A stretch of 64,000 nt of DNA from Ancylobacter koreensis (GCF_023016525.1 NZ_JALKCG010000002.1:252001-316000), one strand, 5' to 3'. Counted from the stretch's first letter, positions 9,480 through 21,706 are shown. Numbers and translations are program-made. The notes: generated by a model not told the origin, from the sequence alone.

Positions 9480-11186
9480 ATGACGATCAACCTCCAGGTA
9501 CCGGATATCCGCGAGCTGCGTCCCCGGATCACCGTCTTCGGCGTCGGCGGCGCGGGCGGCAACGCCGTCAACAACATGATCACCGCCGGCCTGACCGGGG
9601 TCGACTTCGTCGTCGCCAACACCGACGCGCAGGCGCTCACGCTTTCCAAGGCGGAGCGCATCGTGCAGATGGGCGTCGCGGTCACCGAGGGCCTGGGCGC
9701 CGGCTCGCAGCCGGAAGTCGGCCGCGCGGCGGCCGAGGAGGCGCTCGACGAGATCCGCGATCACCTCGCCGGCGCGCACATGGTCTTCATCACCGCCGGC
9801 ATGGGCGGCGGCACCGGCACCGGCGCCGCCCCGGTCATCGCCCGCGCGGCCCGCGAACTCGGCATCCTGACCGTCGGCGTCGTGACGAAGCCCTTCCACT
9901 TCGAGGGCCAGCGCCGCATGCGCATCGGCGAGATGGGCATCAACGAGCTGCAGAAGGGCGTCGACACCCTCATCGTCATCCCGAACCAGAACCTGTTCCG
10001 GGTCGCCAACGAGCGCACCACCTTCGCCGACGCCTTCGCGATGGCCGACCAGGTGCTCTATTCGGGCGTTGCCTGCATCACCGACCTGATGGTGAAGGAA
10101 GGCCTGATCAACCTCGACTTCGCCGACGTCCGCGCCGTGATGCGCGAGATGGGCAAGGCGATGATGGGCACCGGCGAGGCCTCCGGCGAACAGCGCGCTC
10201 GCCACGCGGCCGAGGCGGCGATCGCCAACCCGCTGCTCGACGAAGTGTCGATGCGCGGCGCCCGCGGCCTGCTGATCTCGATCACCGGCGGCAAGGACCT
10301 CACCCTGTTCGAGGTGGACGAGGCGGCGACCCGCATCCGCGAGGAAGTGGACCCCGATGCCAACATCATCCTCGGCGCCACCTTCGACGAGACGCTGGAA
10401 GGGCTCATCCGTGTGTCGGTGGTCGCCACCGGCATCGACCCGGCGGTGATTCCCGAGCAGATTCCGCACACGCTGAACAACCTGCCGGATATCGGCGGGC
10501 GCCGCGTGTCGAATGCCGGCCGCGCCGCCGTCGAGGCCCGCCGCGACGCCGCGCTGCGCTCGGTCGCCTCGGCGCTCGCCGACGACCTCTACGCCGCGCC
10601 GGCCGAGCCGACCTATGCCAGCCACGCCGCCGACGAGCACGTCTATGCCGGCGAGGCCGCCTATTCGCCGGCCCCCGCCGCCCCGGCGGCGATCGACGAG
10701 GTGACGATCCGCCCGATGGCCCCCAAGCCCGCCCTCTACGCCGACCACGAGCCGGCGCCGCTGAACGAGGCGGCCTATGAGGACTACGAGATGGAGCCGT
10801 TCATCCCGCCGCAGGCCGAGCGCCCGTCGCCGCGCATGCCGCGTGTCGACGAGCTGCCCATGCCGGCTCAGAACCAGATCCGCGCCGCCCGTGGCGAGGT
10901 GCCCGATCATCACCACGCCGACAAGAAGCGCATGACGCTGTTGCAGCGCCTCGCCAATGTCGGGCTCGGCCGCCATGCGGACGAGGAAGAGGCCGAGCCG
11001 CCGGCGGATATGCGTCCGGTGGTGCGCCGCGCGCCGCAGGCCGAATCGCGCCCGCTCACCGAAATGCGCCCCGAGGTGTCCGAATACGCCAAGCGCCCGG
11101 CGCTGCGCCCGGCCGAGGCGCGTCCGGCCCGTCCGGCCGAGGATGACCACCTCGACATCCCCGCCTTCCTGCGCCGTCAGGGCTGA
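9480..11186 (+). CDS. ftsZ: Cell division GTPase FtsZ
   Basis: Tubulin-like GTPase that forms the Z ring. The globular core occupies about residues 1-320, with [19 protein letters not shown] and the GTP signature [10 protein letters not shown]. It is followed by a long, proline- and alanine-rich linker of roughly 220 residues and a conserved C-terminal peptide [11 protein letters not shown] that binds FtsA and other partners. The 568-residue length is typical of the Rhizobiales long-linker FtsZ and much longer than the E. coli protein. The gap to ftsA and the hairpin after the stop suggest that it can be expressed on its own. Confidence 0.97.
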   Translation: MTINLQVPDIRELRPRITVFGVGGAGGNAVNNMITAGLTGVDFVVANTDAQALTLSKAERIVQMGVAVTEGLGAGSQPEVGRAAAEEALDEIRDHLAGAHMVFITAGMGGGTGTGAAPVIARAARELGILTVGVVTKPFHFEGQRRMRIGEMGINELQKGVDTLIVIPNQNLFRVANERTTFADAFAMADQVLYSGVACITDLMVKEGLINLDFADVRAVMREMGKAMMGTGEASGEQRARHAAEAAIANPLLDEVSMRGARGLLISITGGKDLTLFEVDEAATRIREEVDPDANIILGATFDETLEGLIRVSVVATGIDPAVIPEQIPHTLNNLPDIGGRRVSNAGRAAVEARRDAALRSVASALADDLYAAPAEPTYASHAADEHVYAGEAAYSPAPAAPAAIDEVTIRPMAPKPALYADHEPAPLNEAAYEDYEMEPFIPPQAERPSPRMPRVDELPMPAQNQIRAARGEVPDHHHADKKRMTLLQRLANVGLGRHADEEEAEPPADMRPVVRRAPQAESRPLTEMRPEVSEYAKRPALRPAEARPARPAEDDHLDIPAFLRRQG

Positions 11187-11203
11187 AGGCAGGAGGATTT
11201 CGG

Positions 11204-11241
11204 ACAGGGCGGCGCGTCCGCCCTGTTACACAAGCTGTAAC
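11204..11241 (+). terminator. Stem-loops after ftsZ
   Basis: A perfect 9-base-pair stem ACAGGGCGG/CCGCCCTGT (11204-11212 and 11218-11226, loop of 5) begins 18 bases after the ftsZ stop. It is immediately followed by a second inverted repeat GTTACA-N5-TGTAAC (11225-11241). The two share GT at 11225-11226, so they are mutually exclusive in those bases. There is no T-tract, so intrinsic termination is uncertain. The rest of the 317-base ftsZ-lpxC gap holds AT-richer sequence with the direct repeat GGTAA-N5-GGTAA near 11325-11340, probably the lpxC promoter region. Confidence 0.45.
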
Positions 11242-11503
11242 GCGGCGCAGCGCAGGCTCGCGCCGCGTCGCCGTATCTGGCTGGAATTAAACGAATTTTC
11301 AGGATTGTGCGGCAGCGTTGCAACGGTAACAGAAGGTAAGCAAGCGTGATTTGGCGCTGACTCACGGCGCCGTTATCTTGCCAGCCAACGATAAGCCGCC
11401 GGCACGGAACTCGTTCCGCGTCTTTCCAAAAATGGCGGCTGAGTGTGTTGGTTTTGGGGAATGGGGAAAGCGGAGCGCCTCGCGCGTCCGCTTCGTGGGC
11501 TGA

Positions 11504-12442
11504 ATGAACGCTGTGCGGCAGACCACCCTTGGCGATTGCGTGACGCTCACCGGCGTCGGCGTCCATTCCGGCAAGCCGGCGCGGTTGAGCATCGCTCCCG
11601 CCGAGGCCGATACCGGCATCGTTTTCCACCGTCTCGATTCGTCCCAGTCCGTGCGCGCCTGCCGCACCGCCGTGCGCGGCAGCGACCTTGCCACCGTGCT
11701 GCGTGATTCGAGCGGCCCCGCGGTTTCCACCGTCGAGCACCTGATGGCCTGCTTCGCCGGCCTCGGCGTCGACAACGCCCATGTCGAGATCGACGGGCCG
11801 GAAGTGCCGATTCTCGACGGCAGCGCCGGCGACTTCGTGGCCGCCGTGGACGAGGCCGGCATCGTCGAGACCGGCGGCGTGCGCCGCTACCTGCGCGTCC
11901 TCAAGCCGGTGCGCGTCGAATCGGAAACCGGCTTCGGCGAGCTCTCGCCTTACGATTTCGGCCTGCGGCTGGAGGTCGAGATTGATTTCGACCACGCCGC
12001 CATCGGCCATCAGCGCTTCGCCGCCACCCTGTCGCCCGACGTGTTCCGCAAGGAGCTCGCTGCGGCCCGCACCTTCGGCTTCGTCTGCGATGTCGAGCGG
12101 CTCTGGCAGGCCGGCTACGCGCTCGGCGCCTCGCTCGACAACACGATCTGCCTCGGCGACGAGGGCGTGATGAACACCACAGGCCTGCGCTTCGAGGACG
12201 AGTTCGTCCGCCACAAGGCGCTCGACGCGGTGGGCGATCTCGCCATCGGCGGCATGCCGATCCTCGGCCGCTACCGCTCCTATCGCGGCGGCCACAAGCT
12301 GAACTTCGCGGTCGTCGACGCGCTGCTGTCCGACCGCTCCGCCTACGAGATCGTCGAGGCGCGCATCCCGGCCCGCCGCAGCGTGCGCGGCAATGCGGGC
12401 CTGGTGACGGTCGCCGTCCCGGCCTACGCGCCGGAGCTCTGA
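11504..12442 (+). CDS. lpxC: UDP-3-O-acyl-N-acetylglucosamine deacetylase
   Basis: Zinc amidase that catalyses the committed step of lipid A synthesis. The 312-residue length is normal. Zinc ligands are recognisable in STVEHLMACFAGLG, and in HKALDAVGDL (His and Asp), with the catalytic histidine in GGHKLNFAVVDAL. The motif TGVGVHSGKPARL at the N terminus is typical. ATG 11504 has no strong ribosome binding site. A 317-base gap precedes it, so it probably has its own promoter. Its position after ftsZ is standard for the group. Confidence 0.95.
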   Translation: MNAVRQTTLGDCVTLTGVGVHSGKPARLSIAPAEADTGIVFHRLDSSQSVRACRTAVRGSDLATVLRDSSGPAVSTVEHLMACFAGLGVDNAHVEIDGPEVPILDGSAGDFVAAVDEAGIVETGGVRRYLRVLKPVRVESETGFGELSPYDFGLRLEVEIDFDHAAIGHQRFAATLSPDVFRKELAAARTFGFVCDVERLWQAGYALGASLDNTICLGDEGVMNTTGLRFEDEFVRHKALDAVGDLAIGGMPILGRYRSYRGGHKLNFAVVDALLSDRSAYEIVEARIPARRSVRGNAGLVTVAVPAYAPEL

Positions 12443-12640
12443 CGCTGCCGGCCTCGCTCTCGTCCGGCCGGTGCCGGCGGGCGGGTCTTCTCCGCCACAG
12501 GGCGCATCTTTCCGATCCTTTCGGCCGCGCCTTTGCCCTTGGCCCCGCCAGACGCCATAATCCGGTCGGAAAGCGGCCTTAGCGCGAGACGGCGCGGCAC
12601 AGGCGGCGAACACAGCGACCAGATCGGGATCGAATTTGTG

Positions 12641-13567
12641 ATGCGTCCTCTCCATCTCGGCCAGCCCACTCCGATGCCTGCCCATGATCGGGCCGCCGCC
12701 CGCGCGCGCGCCGCGACCTCCGGCGGCCTCAGGGCGGGCGCGGTGGCGCTGCGGCTGGCGGGGCTGGTGATGATGGGCGCCTCGCTCGGCGGCTGCGCGA
12801 GCTGGTTCGACACCAACAAGGAAGAGACCGTCTTCCCCGACGTGCCGGCGGAGCAGCGCTACAATGAGGGCCTGACCCTCATGGCGAAGGAGGAATATTC
12901 CGACGCCATCGTCCGCTTCGAGGACGTCGACCGCCAGCACCCCTATTCGGAATGGGCGCGCAAGGCGATCCTGATGACGGCCTATGCCTATTATCTGCAG
13001 GGCAAGTACGAGGAATGCATCTCGGCTGCGCGGCGCTACCAGTCGCTGCATCCGGGCTCGGAAGACGCCGCCTATGCGCAGTACCTGATCGCCCAGTCCT
13101 ATTTCGACCAGATCCCCGACATCAGCCGCGACCAGATGCGCACCCAGCGCGCCATGGACCAGCTCGAAGAGGTCGTGCGCAAATGGCCGAACACCGAATA
13201 TGCGGTGAGCGCCAAGAAGAAGCTGGAAATCGCCCGCGACCAGCTCGCCGGCAAGGAGATGATGGTCGGGCGCTACTATCTCGAACAGCGCAACTATGCC
13301 GGCGCCATCAACCGCTTCAAGGTCGTGGTCACGCGCTACCAGACCACGCGCCATGTCGAGGAAGCGCTGTACCGGCTGACCGAAGCCTATATGGCGCTCG
13401 GCGTGATCAGCGAGGCGCAGACCTCCGCCGCCGTGCTCGGCTACAATTTCCCCGACAGTTCCTGGTACAAGGACGCCTACAAGCTCGTGCAGTCGCGCGG
13501 GGTGAACCCGCAGATGAACGAGCAGTCCTGGATCGCCAAGGCTTTCAAGGGCTTCGGCCTCGGCTAG
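12641..13567 (+). CDS. bamD: Outer membrane assembly lipoprotein BamD (ComL family)
   Basis: Lipoprotein of the BAM complex, which inserts beta-barrel proteins in the outer membrane. A signal sequence ends in the lipobox LGGC, with the acylated cysteine at about residue 52 if translation starts at ATG 12641. TPR-like helical repeats follow (EQRYNEGLTLMAKEEYSDAI, then HPYSEWARKAILMTAY). The long n-region suggests that a later start such as ATG 12674 is possible; an adjacent GTG at 12638 is another. The 308-residue length fits. It lies between lpxC and recN as in many Rhizobiales. Confidence 0.92.
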   Translation: MRPLHLGQPTPMPAHDRAAARARAATSGGLRAGAVALRLAGLVMMGASLGGCASWFDTNKEETVFPDVPAEQRYNEGLTLMAKEEYSDAIVRFEDVDRQHPYSEWARKAILMTAYAYYLQGKYEECISAARRYQSLHPGSEDAAYAQYLIAQSYFDQIPDISRDQMRTQRAMDQLEEVVRKWPNTEYAVSAKKKLEIARDQLAGKEMMVGRYYLEQRNYAGAINRFKVVVTRYQTTRHVEEALYRLTEAYMALGVISEAQTSAAVLGYNFPDSSWYKDAYKLVQSRGVNPQMNEQSWIAKAFKGFGLG

Positions 13568-13715
13568 GTGCGCCTCTCCCCGCGCGTGTCTGGGACGCAG
13601 GCCCTCGACCTGCGGCCGAAAATCGGAACATAATGAGAACAGCGGTGCATGGCGGCGCGCGACCTGCTAGAAGAGCGCCCGTGATCCCGCGCGGATTCGG
13701 TCTGGAGCGTCACGC

Positions 13716-15392
13716 ATGCTGGTCGCCCTGTCGATCAGGGATATCGTGCTCATCGAGCGGCTGGACCTGTCCTTCCAGCCGGGCCTGACCGTGCTGACCG
13801 GCGAGACCGGCGCGGGAAAGTCGATCCTGCTCGATGCCTTCACCCTCGCGCTGGGCGGACGCGGCGACGGCTCGCTGGTGCGCCACGGCACCGCGCAGGG
13901 CCAGGTGACGGCCGAGTTCGATCTCGCCGCCGGCCATCCCGTCCGCGCCCTTCTGCAGGAAGCCGGCATCGACGACGAGGGCGCGCTGGTGCTGCGCCGC
14001 GTCCAGCATGCCGACGGGCGCACCCGCGCCTTCGTCAACGACCAGTCGGTGAGCGCGCAGATGCTGCGCAGCCTCGGCCGGCGGCTGGTGGAGATCCACG
14101 GCCAGCACGACGACCGCGCGCTGGTCGATCCCGCCTCGCACCGCACGGTGCTCGACGCCTATGGCGGGCTCGGCGAACTCGCCGAGGCGGTGGGCGCCGG
14201 CTGGCGCCGCTGGCGCGCCGCGCGGACGGAGGCCCTCGCTGAAAAGGCGCGGCTGGACGAGGCGGCGCGCGAGGCCGATTTCATCCGCCATGCGGTCGAC
14301 GAACTCACCGCGCTCGCCGCCGAGCCGGGCGAGGAGGAGCGCCTTGCCGCCCGGCGCACCGAGATGATGCGCTTCGAGAAGATCGCCACCGATCTCGCCG
14401 AGGCGCAGGAGGCGGTGGGCGGTGCCAATTCGCCGGTGCCGGGCCTCGCCGCCGCCGTGCGCCGGCTGGAGCGCCGCGCCGGCGAGGTGGAAACCCTGGT
14501 GCGCCCGGCGGTGGAGGCGATCGACGCCGCGCTGGCCGCGCTCGAACAGGCGAATTTCCATCTCGACGCGGCGCTGCGCGAGGCCGATTTCGACCCGCGT
14601 GAGCTGGAGCGGATCGAGGAACGGCTGTTCGCCCTGCGCGGGGCGGGGCGCAAATATGCCTGCACGGCGGACGATCTGCCGGCGGTGGCGGCGCGCTTCG
14701 CCGACCAGCTCGACGCGCTCGACCATGGCGCGCAGAAGCTCGCCGAACTGGAGGCCCGCACCGCCGCCGCCGAGGCCGACTACCGCCGCGACGCGCGCGA
14801 ACTCTCGGCCCGGCGCAAGGCGGCGGCGCGGGCGCTGGACGCGGCGGTGAGCGCCGAGCTGCCGCCGCTCAAGCTGGAGCGGGCGCTGTTCGTCACCGAC
14901 ATCCAGACCGACGAGGCGGACGGACAGGCCGAGGGTTATGACCGCGTCGAGTTCTGGGTGCGCACCAATCCGGGCACGCGGCCGGGGCCGATGATGAAGG
15001 TCGCCTCCGGCGGCGAGCTCGCCCGCTTCCTGCTGGCGCTAAAGGTGGTGCTGGCCGACAAGGGCTCGGCGCCGACGCTGGTGTTCGACGAGATCGACAC
15101 CGGGGTGGGCGGTGCAGTGGCGGACGCCATCGGCGCGCGGCTCGCCCGTCTTGCCGGGCGGGTGCAGGTGGTCGCCGTCACCCACGCCCCGCAGGTGGCG
15201 GCGCGCGCGGGCAATCATTTCCGCATCGCCAAGGAGGCGCTGGCCGATCTCGACCGCGTGGCGACCCGCGTCAGCCCGCTCGCGCGCGAGCATCGCCGCG
15301 AGGAGATCGCCCGCATGCTGTCGGGCGCCGAGATCACCTCGGAGGCGCGTGCGGCGGCGGACCGTCTGCTGAAGGGGGCCGTGGCGGACTGA
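13716..15392 (+). CDS. recN: DNA repair protein RecN
   Basis: SMC-like ATPase that works with RecA in double-strand break repair. It has the N-terminal Walker A GETGAGKSILLDAF (residues about 30-43), a coiled-coil middle rich in A, E, L and R, the ABC signature region KVASGGELARFLLALK, and the Walker B VFDEIDTGVGG near residue 455. ATG 13716 is preceded by GGAG at 13704-13707. At 558 residues it is full length. No SOS box was recognised in the 148-base gap upstream. Confidence 0.95.
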   Translation: MLVALSIRDIVLIERLDLSFQPGLTVLTGETGAGKSILLDAFTLALGGRGDGSLVRHGTAQGQVTAEFDLAAGHPVRALLQEAGIDDEGALVLRRVQHADGRTRAFVNDQSVSAQMLRSLGRRLVEIHGQHDDRALVDPASHRTVLDAYGGLGELAEAVGAGWRRWRAARTEALAEKARLDEAAREADFIRHAVDELTALAAEPGEEERLAARRTEMMRFEKIATDLAEAQEAVGGANSPVPGLAAAVRRLERRAGEVETLVRPAVEAIDAALAALEQANFHLDAALREADFDPRELERIEERLFALRGAGRKYACTADDLPAVAARFADQLDALDHGAQKLAELEARTAAAEADYRRDARELSARRKAAARALDAAVSAELPPLKLERALFVTDIQTDEADGQAEGYDRVEFWVRTNPGTRPGPMMKVASGGELARFLLALKVVLADKGSAPTLVFDEIDTGVGGAVADAIGARLARLAGRVQVVAVTHAPQVAARAGNHFRIAKEALADLDRVATRVSPLAREHRREEIARMLSGAEITSEARAAADRLLKGAVAD

Positions 15393-15503
15393 CCCATCGG
15401 CGCACCGCTCCCTGTCCCGCAGGGCGGGAGGTGCCACGCAATCCACCGTGGCCCTCGCCGCAAGGCTGCGCTAAACAGGCAGCCTCACTCGTTCCGGATC
15501 ATC

Positions 15504-16631
15504 ATGTCCCTGACCTTACCGATCTCTGCCGCGACCGAGCGGGGCGTGGCCCCGGACCTCACGGTCGTGCTTCCCACCTTCAACGAGCGCGGCAATCTGG
15601 AGCCGCTGGTCGCCAAGCTCGACACGGCGCTGGCCGGCATCGCCTGGGAGGCGATCTTCGTCGACGACAACTCGCCGGACGGCACGGCGGACGCGCTGCG
15701 CGCCATCGGCCGGCAGGACCCGCGCATACGCTGCATCCGCCGCGTCGGCCGCCGTGGCCTCGCGGGTGCCTGCATCGAGGGCATGCTGGCCGCGCAGGCA
15801 CCGCTGGTCGCGGTGATGGACGCCGACCTCCAGCACGACGAGACGCTGCTGCCGCGCATGGTCGAGGCGATGGGCGCGGGCGCCGACGTGGTGGTGGCGA
15901 CGCGCTACGCGCCGGGCGGGGCGGCGCAGGAAGGCTTCAGCGCCTTCCGCAGCTTCGGTAGCCAGCTCGCCACCCGCATCGCCCGCCGGGTGCTGGGCGT
16001 GACCTCCTCCGACCCGATGAGCGGCTTCTTCATGCTGCGCCGGGAGCTGGCGGAGAAGCTGGCGCCCAAGCTCGCCACCGACGGCTTCAAGATCCTGCTC
16101 GACATATTGTCGACGGCGGGCGAGGGGCTGCGCGTCACCGAGCTGACCTATAATTTCGGCACGCGGCAGAGCGGCGACAGCAAGCTCGACAACCGTGTGC
16201 TGATGGATTTCCTCGGGCTGATCGTCTCCAAGGCGACGGGCGGCTTGGTCTCGCTGCGCTTCCTCTCGTTCGCCTGCGTCGGTGCGGCGGGCCTCGTGGT
16301 GCATCTGCTGGTGCTGAAGGCGGCGCTGTCGAGCGATTTGCGCTTCCTCTACGCCCAGACCATCGCGACCTTCGTGGCGATGACGTTCAACTACATCGTC
16401 AACAACGTGCTGACCTATCGCGACCGTCGGCTTTCCGGCTGGCGCTTCCTCGCCGGGCTGCTGGCCTTCTATCTCATCTGCGGGCTCGGCGCGGCGGCCA
16501 ATGTCGGCATCGCCGACTGGATGTTCTACGAGACCGCGCATTGGTGGGTCGCGGGCATCGCCGGCGCGGTGGTCGGCGCGGTGTGGAACTACGCGATCAG
16601 CCGCGCCGTGGTGTGGAAGGATTCCGCGTGA
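15504..16631 (+). CDS. GT2 polyprenyl-phosphate glycosyltransferase fused to a GtrA-like membrane domain
   Basis: Residues 1-240 form a GT2 domain of the dolichol-phosphate mannosyltransferase type: LTVVLPTFNERGNLEPL, FVDDNSPDGTADAL, and the metal-binding MDADLQHDE. Residues about 250-375 are hydrophobic with four predicted membrane segments, matching GtrA/DPMS-like flippase domains. The family moves a sugar from a nucleotide donor to undecaprenyl phosphate and presents it to a periplasmic transferase. The next gene, a GT39-like transferase, overlaps it by four bases and is the natural partner. The substrate and acceptor cannot be read from sequence. It sits between recN and ligA. Confidence 0.88.
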   Translation: MSLTLPISAATERGVAPDLTVVLPTFNERGNLEPLVAKLDTALAGIAWEAIFVDDNSPDGTADALRAIGRQDPRIRCIRRVGRRGLAGACIEGMLAAQAPLVAVMDADLQHDETLLPRMVEAMGAGADVVVATRYAPGGAAQEGFSAFRSFGSQLATRIARRVLGVTSSDPMSGFFMLRRELAEKLAPKLATDGFKILLDILSTAGEGLRVTELTYNFGTRQSGDSKLDNRVLMDFLGLIVSKATGGLVSLRFLSFACVGAAGLVVHLLVLKAALSSDLRFLYAQTIATFVAMTFNYIVNNVLTYRDRRLSGWRFLAGLLAFYLICGLGAAANVGIADWMFYETAHWWVAGIAGAVVGAVWNYAISRAVVWKDSA

Positions 16632-18130
16632 ACGGGAGCGCGGGCGGGCCGATGTCCCGCCCGGTCCTTCCCGGCTTCGAGAGTGGCGGGCGGCTCGCCC
16701 TGGCCGTCATCGCCGCGCTGCTCGCCTGGCGGCTGGTGCTGGCGGCGAGCGTGCCGCTGGTGCCGGACGAGGCCTATTACGCGCTGTGGGCGCAGGGCCT
16801 CTCGGCGGGCTATTACGATCACCCGCCGATGATCGCCTTCTTCATCCGTGCCGGGCAGATGCTGGCCGGCGACACCGCGCTCGGGGTGCGGCTCGCCTGC
16901 GTGCTCTCGGTGGTGCCGGCGAGCTATTTCGTCTGGCGCGCGGCGGCGCTGCTGCTTGAGGACGAGCGCGCCGGACCGCTGGCGGCGGTGGTGTTCAACG
17001 CCACCATCTTCGGCTTTCTCGGCATGACGCTGGCGACGCCGGACGCGCCGCTGGCGCTGTTCAGCGCGGCGATGGTCTATTGCGCCGCCAGCCTGTTGCG
17101 GGAGCCGAGTCCGCCGCTCTGGCTCGCGCTCGGCGTGGCGACCGGGCTCGCCATGCTGTCCAAATATTCCGGCGCCATGCTCGGCGGCGGCGTCGGGCTC
17201 GCCGTGCTGGCGGTGCCGGAGCTGCGCCGCCAGCTTCTGCGGCCCTGGCCGTGGCTCGCGCTCGGGCTGGCGATCCTCGTCTTCCTGCCGAACCTCGTCT
17301 GGAACGCCGCCCATGGCTGGGAGACCTTCGCCAAGCAGGGCGGGCGCATCACCGCCCATGCGGCGCTGCGGCCCGGCTATGTCGTCGAATTCGTCGGCTC
17401 GCAGGTCGGCCTCGCCACGCCGCTGGTGTTCGTCTTCGCCGTTGCCGGCCTGCTTCCGCGTGCGGCCGGTGCCTTCCGCGCGCCTGGCGGGCGCCGTCTC
17501 GTGCTGGTCGCGCTGTTCGTGCCGCTCGCCTATTTCTTCGTTCATGCGCTGAGGAGCCGCGTCGAGGGCAATTGGGTGGGCTTCCTCTATCCTCTCGTCG
17601 CCATCGCCGCGGCGGCGGGAATGCTGGCGGTGGAGCCGGTGCCGCGCCGCTGGGTCGACGGGCTGCGCCGGGCCACCGTGCCGCTGGCGCTCGTCTTCGT
17701 CCTTGCGCTCGGCGTCCATGCGCTGGCGCCGCTGCCGGGCCTCGGCGGGCGCGATCCCATCGCCCGTATGACGCGCGGCTGGCCGGACTTCGCCGCCGAG
17801 GTGGAGGCGCTGCGCGTGCGCACGGGCGCCGGCCTGATCCTCACCGACAATTACCAGCTTGCCGCCATGCTGGGGCGCGAGCTCCCCGGCGTCACCGTCG
17901 AGCAGCTCGACGAGCGCGCGCGCTACCGCTTCCAGAACCTGCCGCCGCTGGCGGAGCGGAAGGGCACCGCGCTCATCGTCTCCGGCTATCGGCCCGAGCC
18001 CTATCTCGAAATCCTGCTCGGCCCGCTTAACCCGGTCGGGGCGCTGACGCGCCGCTTCCGTGGTCACGACATCAAGCCGCTGGTGCGTGCCTACACCGCC
18101 GTGCTTCCGCCGCCGGCGGGGCGGCCCTGA
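16628..18130 (+). CDS. ArnT/GT39-like membrane glycosyltransferase
   Basis: A polytopic membrane protein of 500 residues with about ten to eleven hydrophobic segments and the GT39/GT83 features PDEAYYALWAQ and YYDHPPMIAF in the first periplasmic loop, where an acidic residue is catalytic in the family. TPDAPLALF follows the expected segment. Such enzymes transfer a sugar from a polyprenyl phosphate to lipid A, protein or a polysaccharide. GTG 16628 overlaps the upstream stop and follows GGAAGG at 16616-16621; ATG 16652 is an alternative giving 492 residues. It is coupled with the GT2-GtrA gene; the acceptor is unknown. Confidence 0.85.
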   Translation: MNGSAGGPMSRPVLPGFESGGRLALAVIAALLAWRLVLAASVPLVPDEAYYALWAQGLSAGYYDHPPMIAFFIRAGQMLAGDTALGVRLACVLSVVPASYFVWRAAALLLEDERAGPLAAVVFNATIFGFLGMTLATPDAPLALFSAAMVYCAASLLREPSPPLWLALGVATGLAMLSKYSGAMLGGGVGLAVLAVPELRRQLLRPWPWLALGLAILVFLPNLVWNAAHGWETFAKQGGRITAHAALRPGYVVEFVGSQVGLATPLVFVFAVAGLLPRAAGAFRAPGGRRLVLVALFVPLAYFFVHALRSRVEGNWVGFLYPLVAIAAAAGMLAVEPVPRRWVDGLRRATVPLALVFVLALGVHALAPLPGLGGRDPIARMTRGWPDFAAEVEALRVRTGAGLILTDNYQLAAMLGRELPGVTVEQLDERARYRFQNLPPLAERKGTALIVSGYRPEPYLEILLGPLNPVGALTRRFRGHDIKPLVRAYTAVLPPPAGRP

Positions 18131-20713
<2,583 letters not shown>

Positions 20714-20797
20714 CAGATACCTGTCCGGCGGCGGACCGTGGCGCTCCGTGCCCCCGCAGCCTACCCGGCATTCCCGAAGCAACATCCGGAGCCCATC

Positions 20798-21355
20798 GTG
20801 GCCGACACCGCGCTTCTCGTGATCGACGTGCAGAACGACTACTTTCCCGGCGGCAAGTATCCGCTCGCCGGCATGGACGCCGCCGCTGCCAAGGTCGCCG
20901 ACCTCATCGCCGCCGCGCGCTGGAACCGGATCCCGGTGATCCATGTGCGTCATGAAAGCCCCAGTTCGGAGGCGGACTTCTTCGCCGAGGGCACGCCCGG
21001 CGCGGAGATCCATGGGGCGGTGGCTCCGCTCCCCGACGAGCCGGTGGTGGTGAAGCACAATGTCAACGCCTTCCTCGATACCGGCCTCGACGGGCTGCTG
21101 AAGGAGAAGGGCATCGGCTCGCTCGTGATCGTGGGCGCGATGAGCCACATGTGCGTGGACGCGGCCACCCGCGCGGCGCTGGATCTTGGCTATGGCGTGA
21201 CGCTGGCGCACGACGCCACGGCGACGCGTGATCTCGCCTTCGGCGATGTCGCGGTTCCGGCGGCCAGCGTCCAGGCCGCGCTGATGGCGGCGCTGGAGTT
21301 CGCCGGCGCCACGCCGCGCACGGCCGGCGCCATCGTCACCGACTGGGCCGGCTGA
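20798..21355 (+). CDS. Isochorismatase-like cysteine hydrolase
   Basis: A 185-residue isochorismatase-fold hydrolase. The catalytic triad appears as Asp in LLVIDVQNDYF, Lys in VVVKHNVNAF, and Cys in SHMCVDAATRAALDLGY. Members hydrolyse nicotinamide, N-carbamoyl compounds or ureas, and the precise substrate cannot be assigned here. GTG 20798 is chosen because GGAG lies at 20788-20791 with a 6-base spacer and because it begins just before the family fold; an upstream in-frame GTG at 20738 has no such site. It stands alone after ligA and may be read from the same transcript. Confidence 0.88.
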   Translation: MADTALLVIDVQNDYFPGGKYPLAGMDAAAAKVADLIAAARWNRIPVIHVRHESPSSEADFFAEGTPGAEIHGAVAPLPDEPVVVKHNVNAFLDTGLDGLLKEKGIGSLVIVGAMSHMCVDAATRAALDLGYGVTLAHDATATRDLAFGDVAVPAASVQAALMAALEFAGATPRTAGAIVTDWAG

Positions 21356-21376
21356 GGCGTCGACGCATGGGCATGC

Positions 21377-21407
21377 AAAAGGGCCGCCGGCTTGCGCGCG
21401 GCGGCCC
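21377..21407 (-). terminator. Intrinsic terminator of the DUF3309 gene
   Basis: A perfect 9-base-pair stem GGGCCGCCG/CGGCGGCCC (21381-21389 and 21399-21407, loop of 9). On the minus strand it is followed by TTTT (21380-21377), a normal intrinsic terminator placed 30 bases after the small minus-strand gene. It may also help stop the convergent + strand transcript, although that side has only a weak T-run. Confidence 0.75.
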
Positions 21408-21436
21408 TCGCTCCCGTTTCTACGGTGGCCCCGGCG

Positions 21437-21589
21437 CTAGATGCGCCCGGTCAGCATCATCACGATGAGAATGATAAGAAGAACGGTCACGAGACCGCTC
21501 GGGCCGTAGCCCCAGCTCCGGCTGTAGCCCCAGCTCGGCAGGGCTCCGACAAGTATCAAGACAAGAATGATGATAAGAATGGTGGTCAT
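21437..21589 (-). CDS. DUF3309-family small membrane protein
   Basis: A 50-residue peptide starting MTTILIIILVLILVGALP, then SWGYSRSWGYGPSG and a second hydrophobic run ending LTGRI. This two-helix hairpin with a central tryptophan/tyrosine/glycine turn is the DUF3309 pattern, common as a single small gene in alphaproteobacteria and of unknown function. The ATG at 21589 is preceded, on its strand, by GGAG with a 7-base spacer, and a strong terminator follows the stop, so this is a complete expressed gene despite its size. It is convergent with the isochorismatase-like gene. Confidence 0.85.
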   Translation of the reverse strand: MTTILIIILVLILVGALPSWGYSRSWGYGPSGLVTVLLIILIVMMLTGRI

Positions 21590-21706
21590 TTGGCGTCTCC
21601 GTCTGCCCGGCTACAGGGGTCGCGGAGTAAACGCCGGCATGACGCGATGGTTCCATTGAACCGCCACGCTGCCGCCGCGCTTTGGTCGCGGCGTCACTGA
21701 GCGCGG

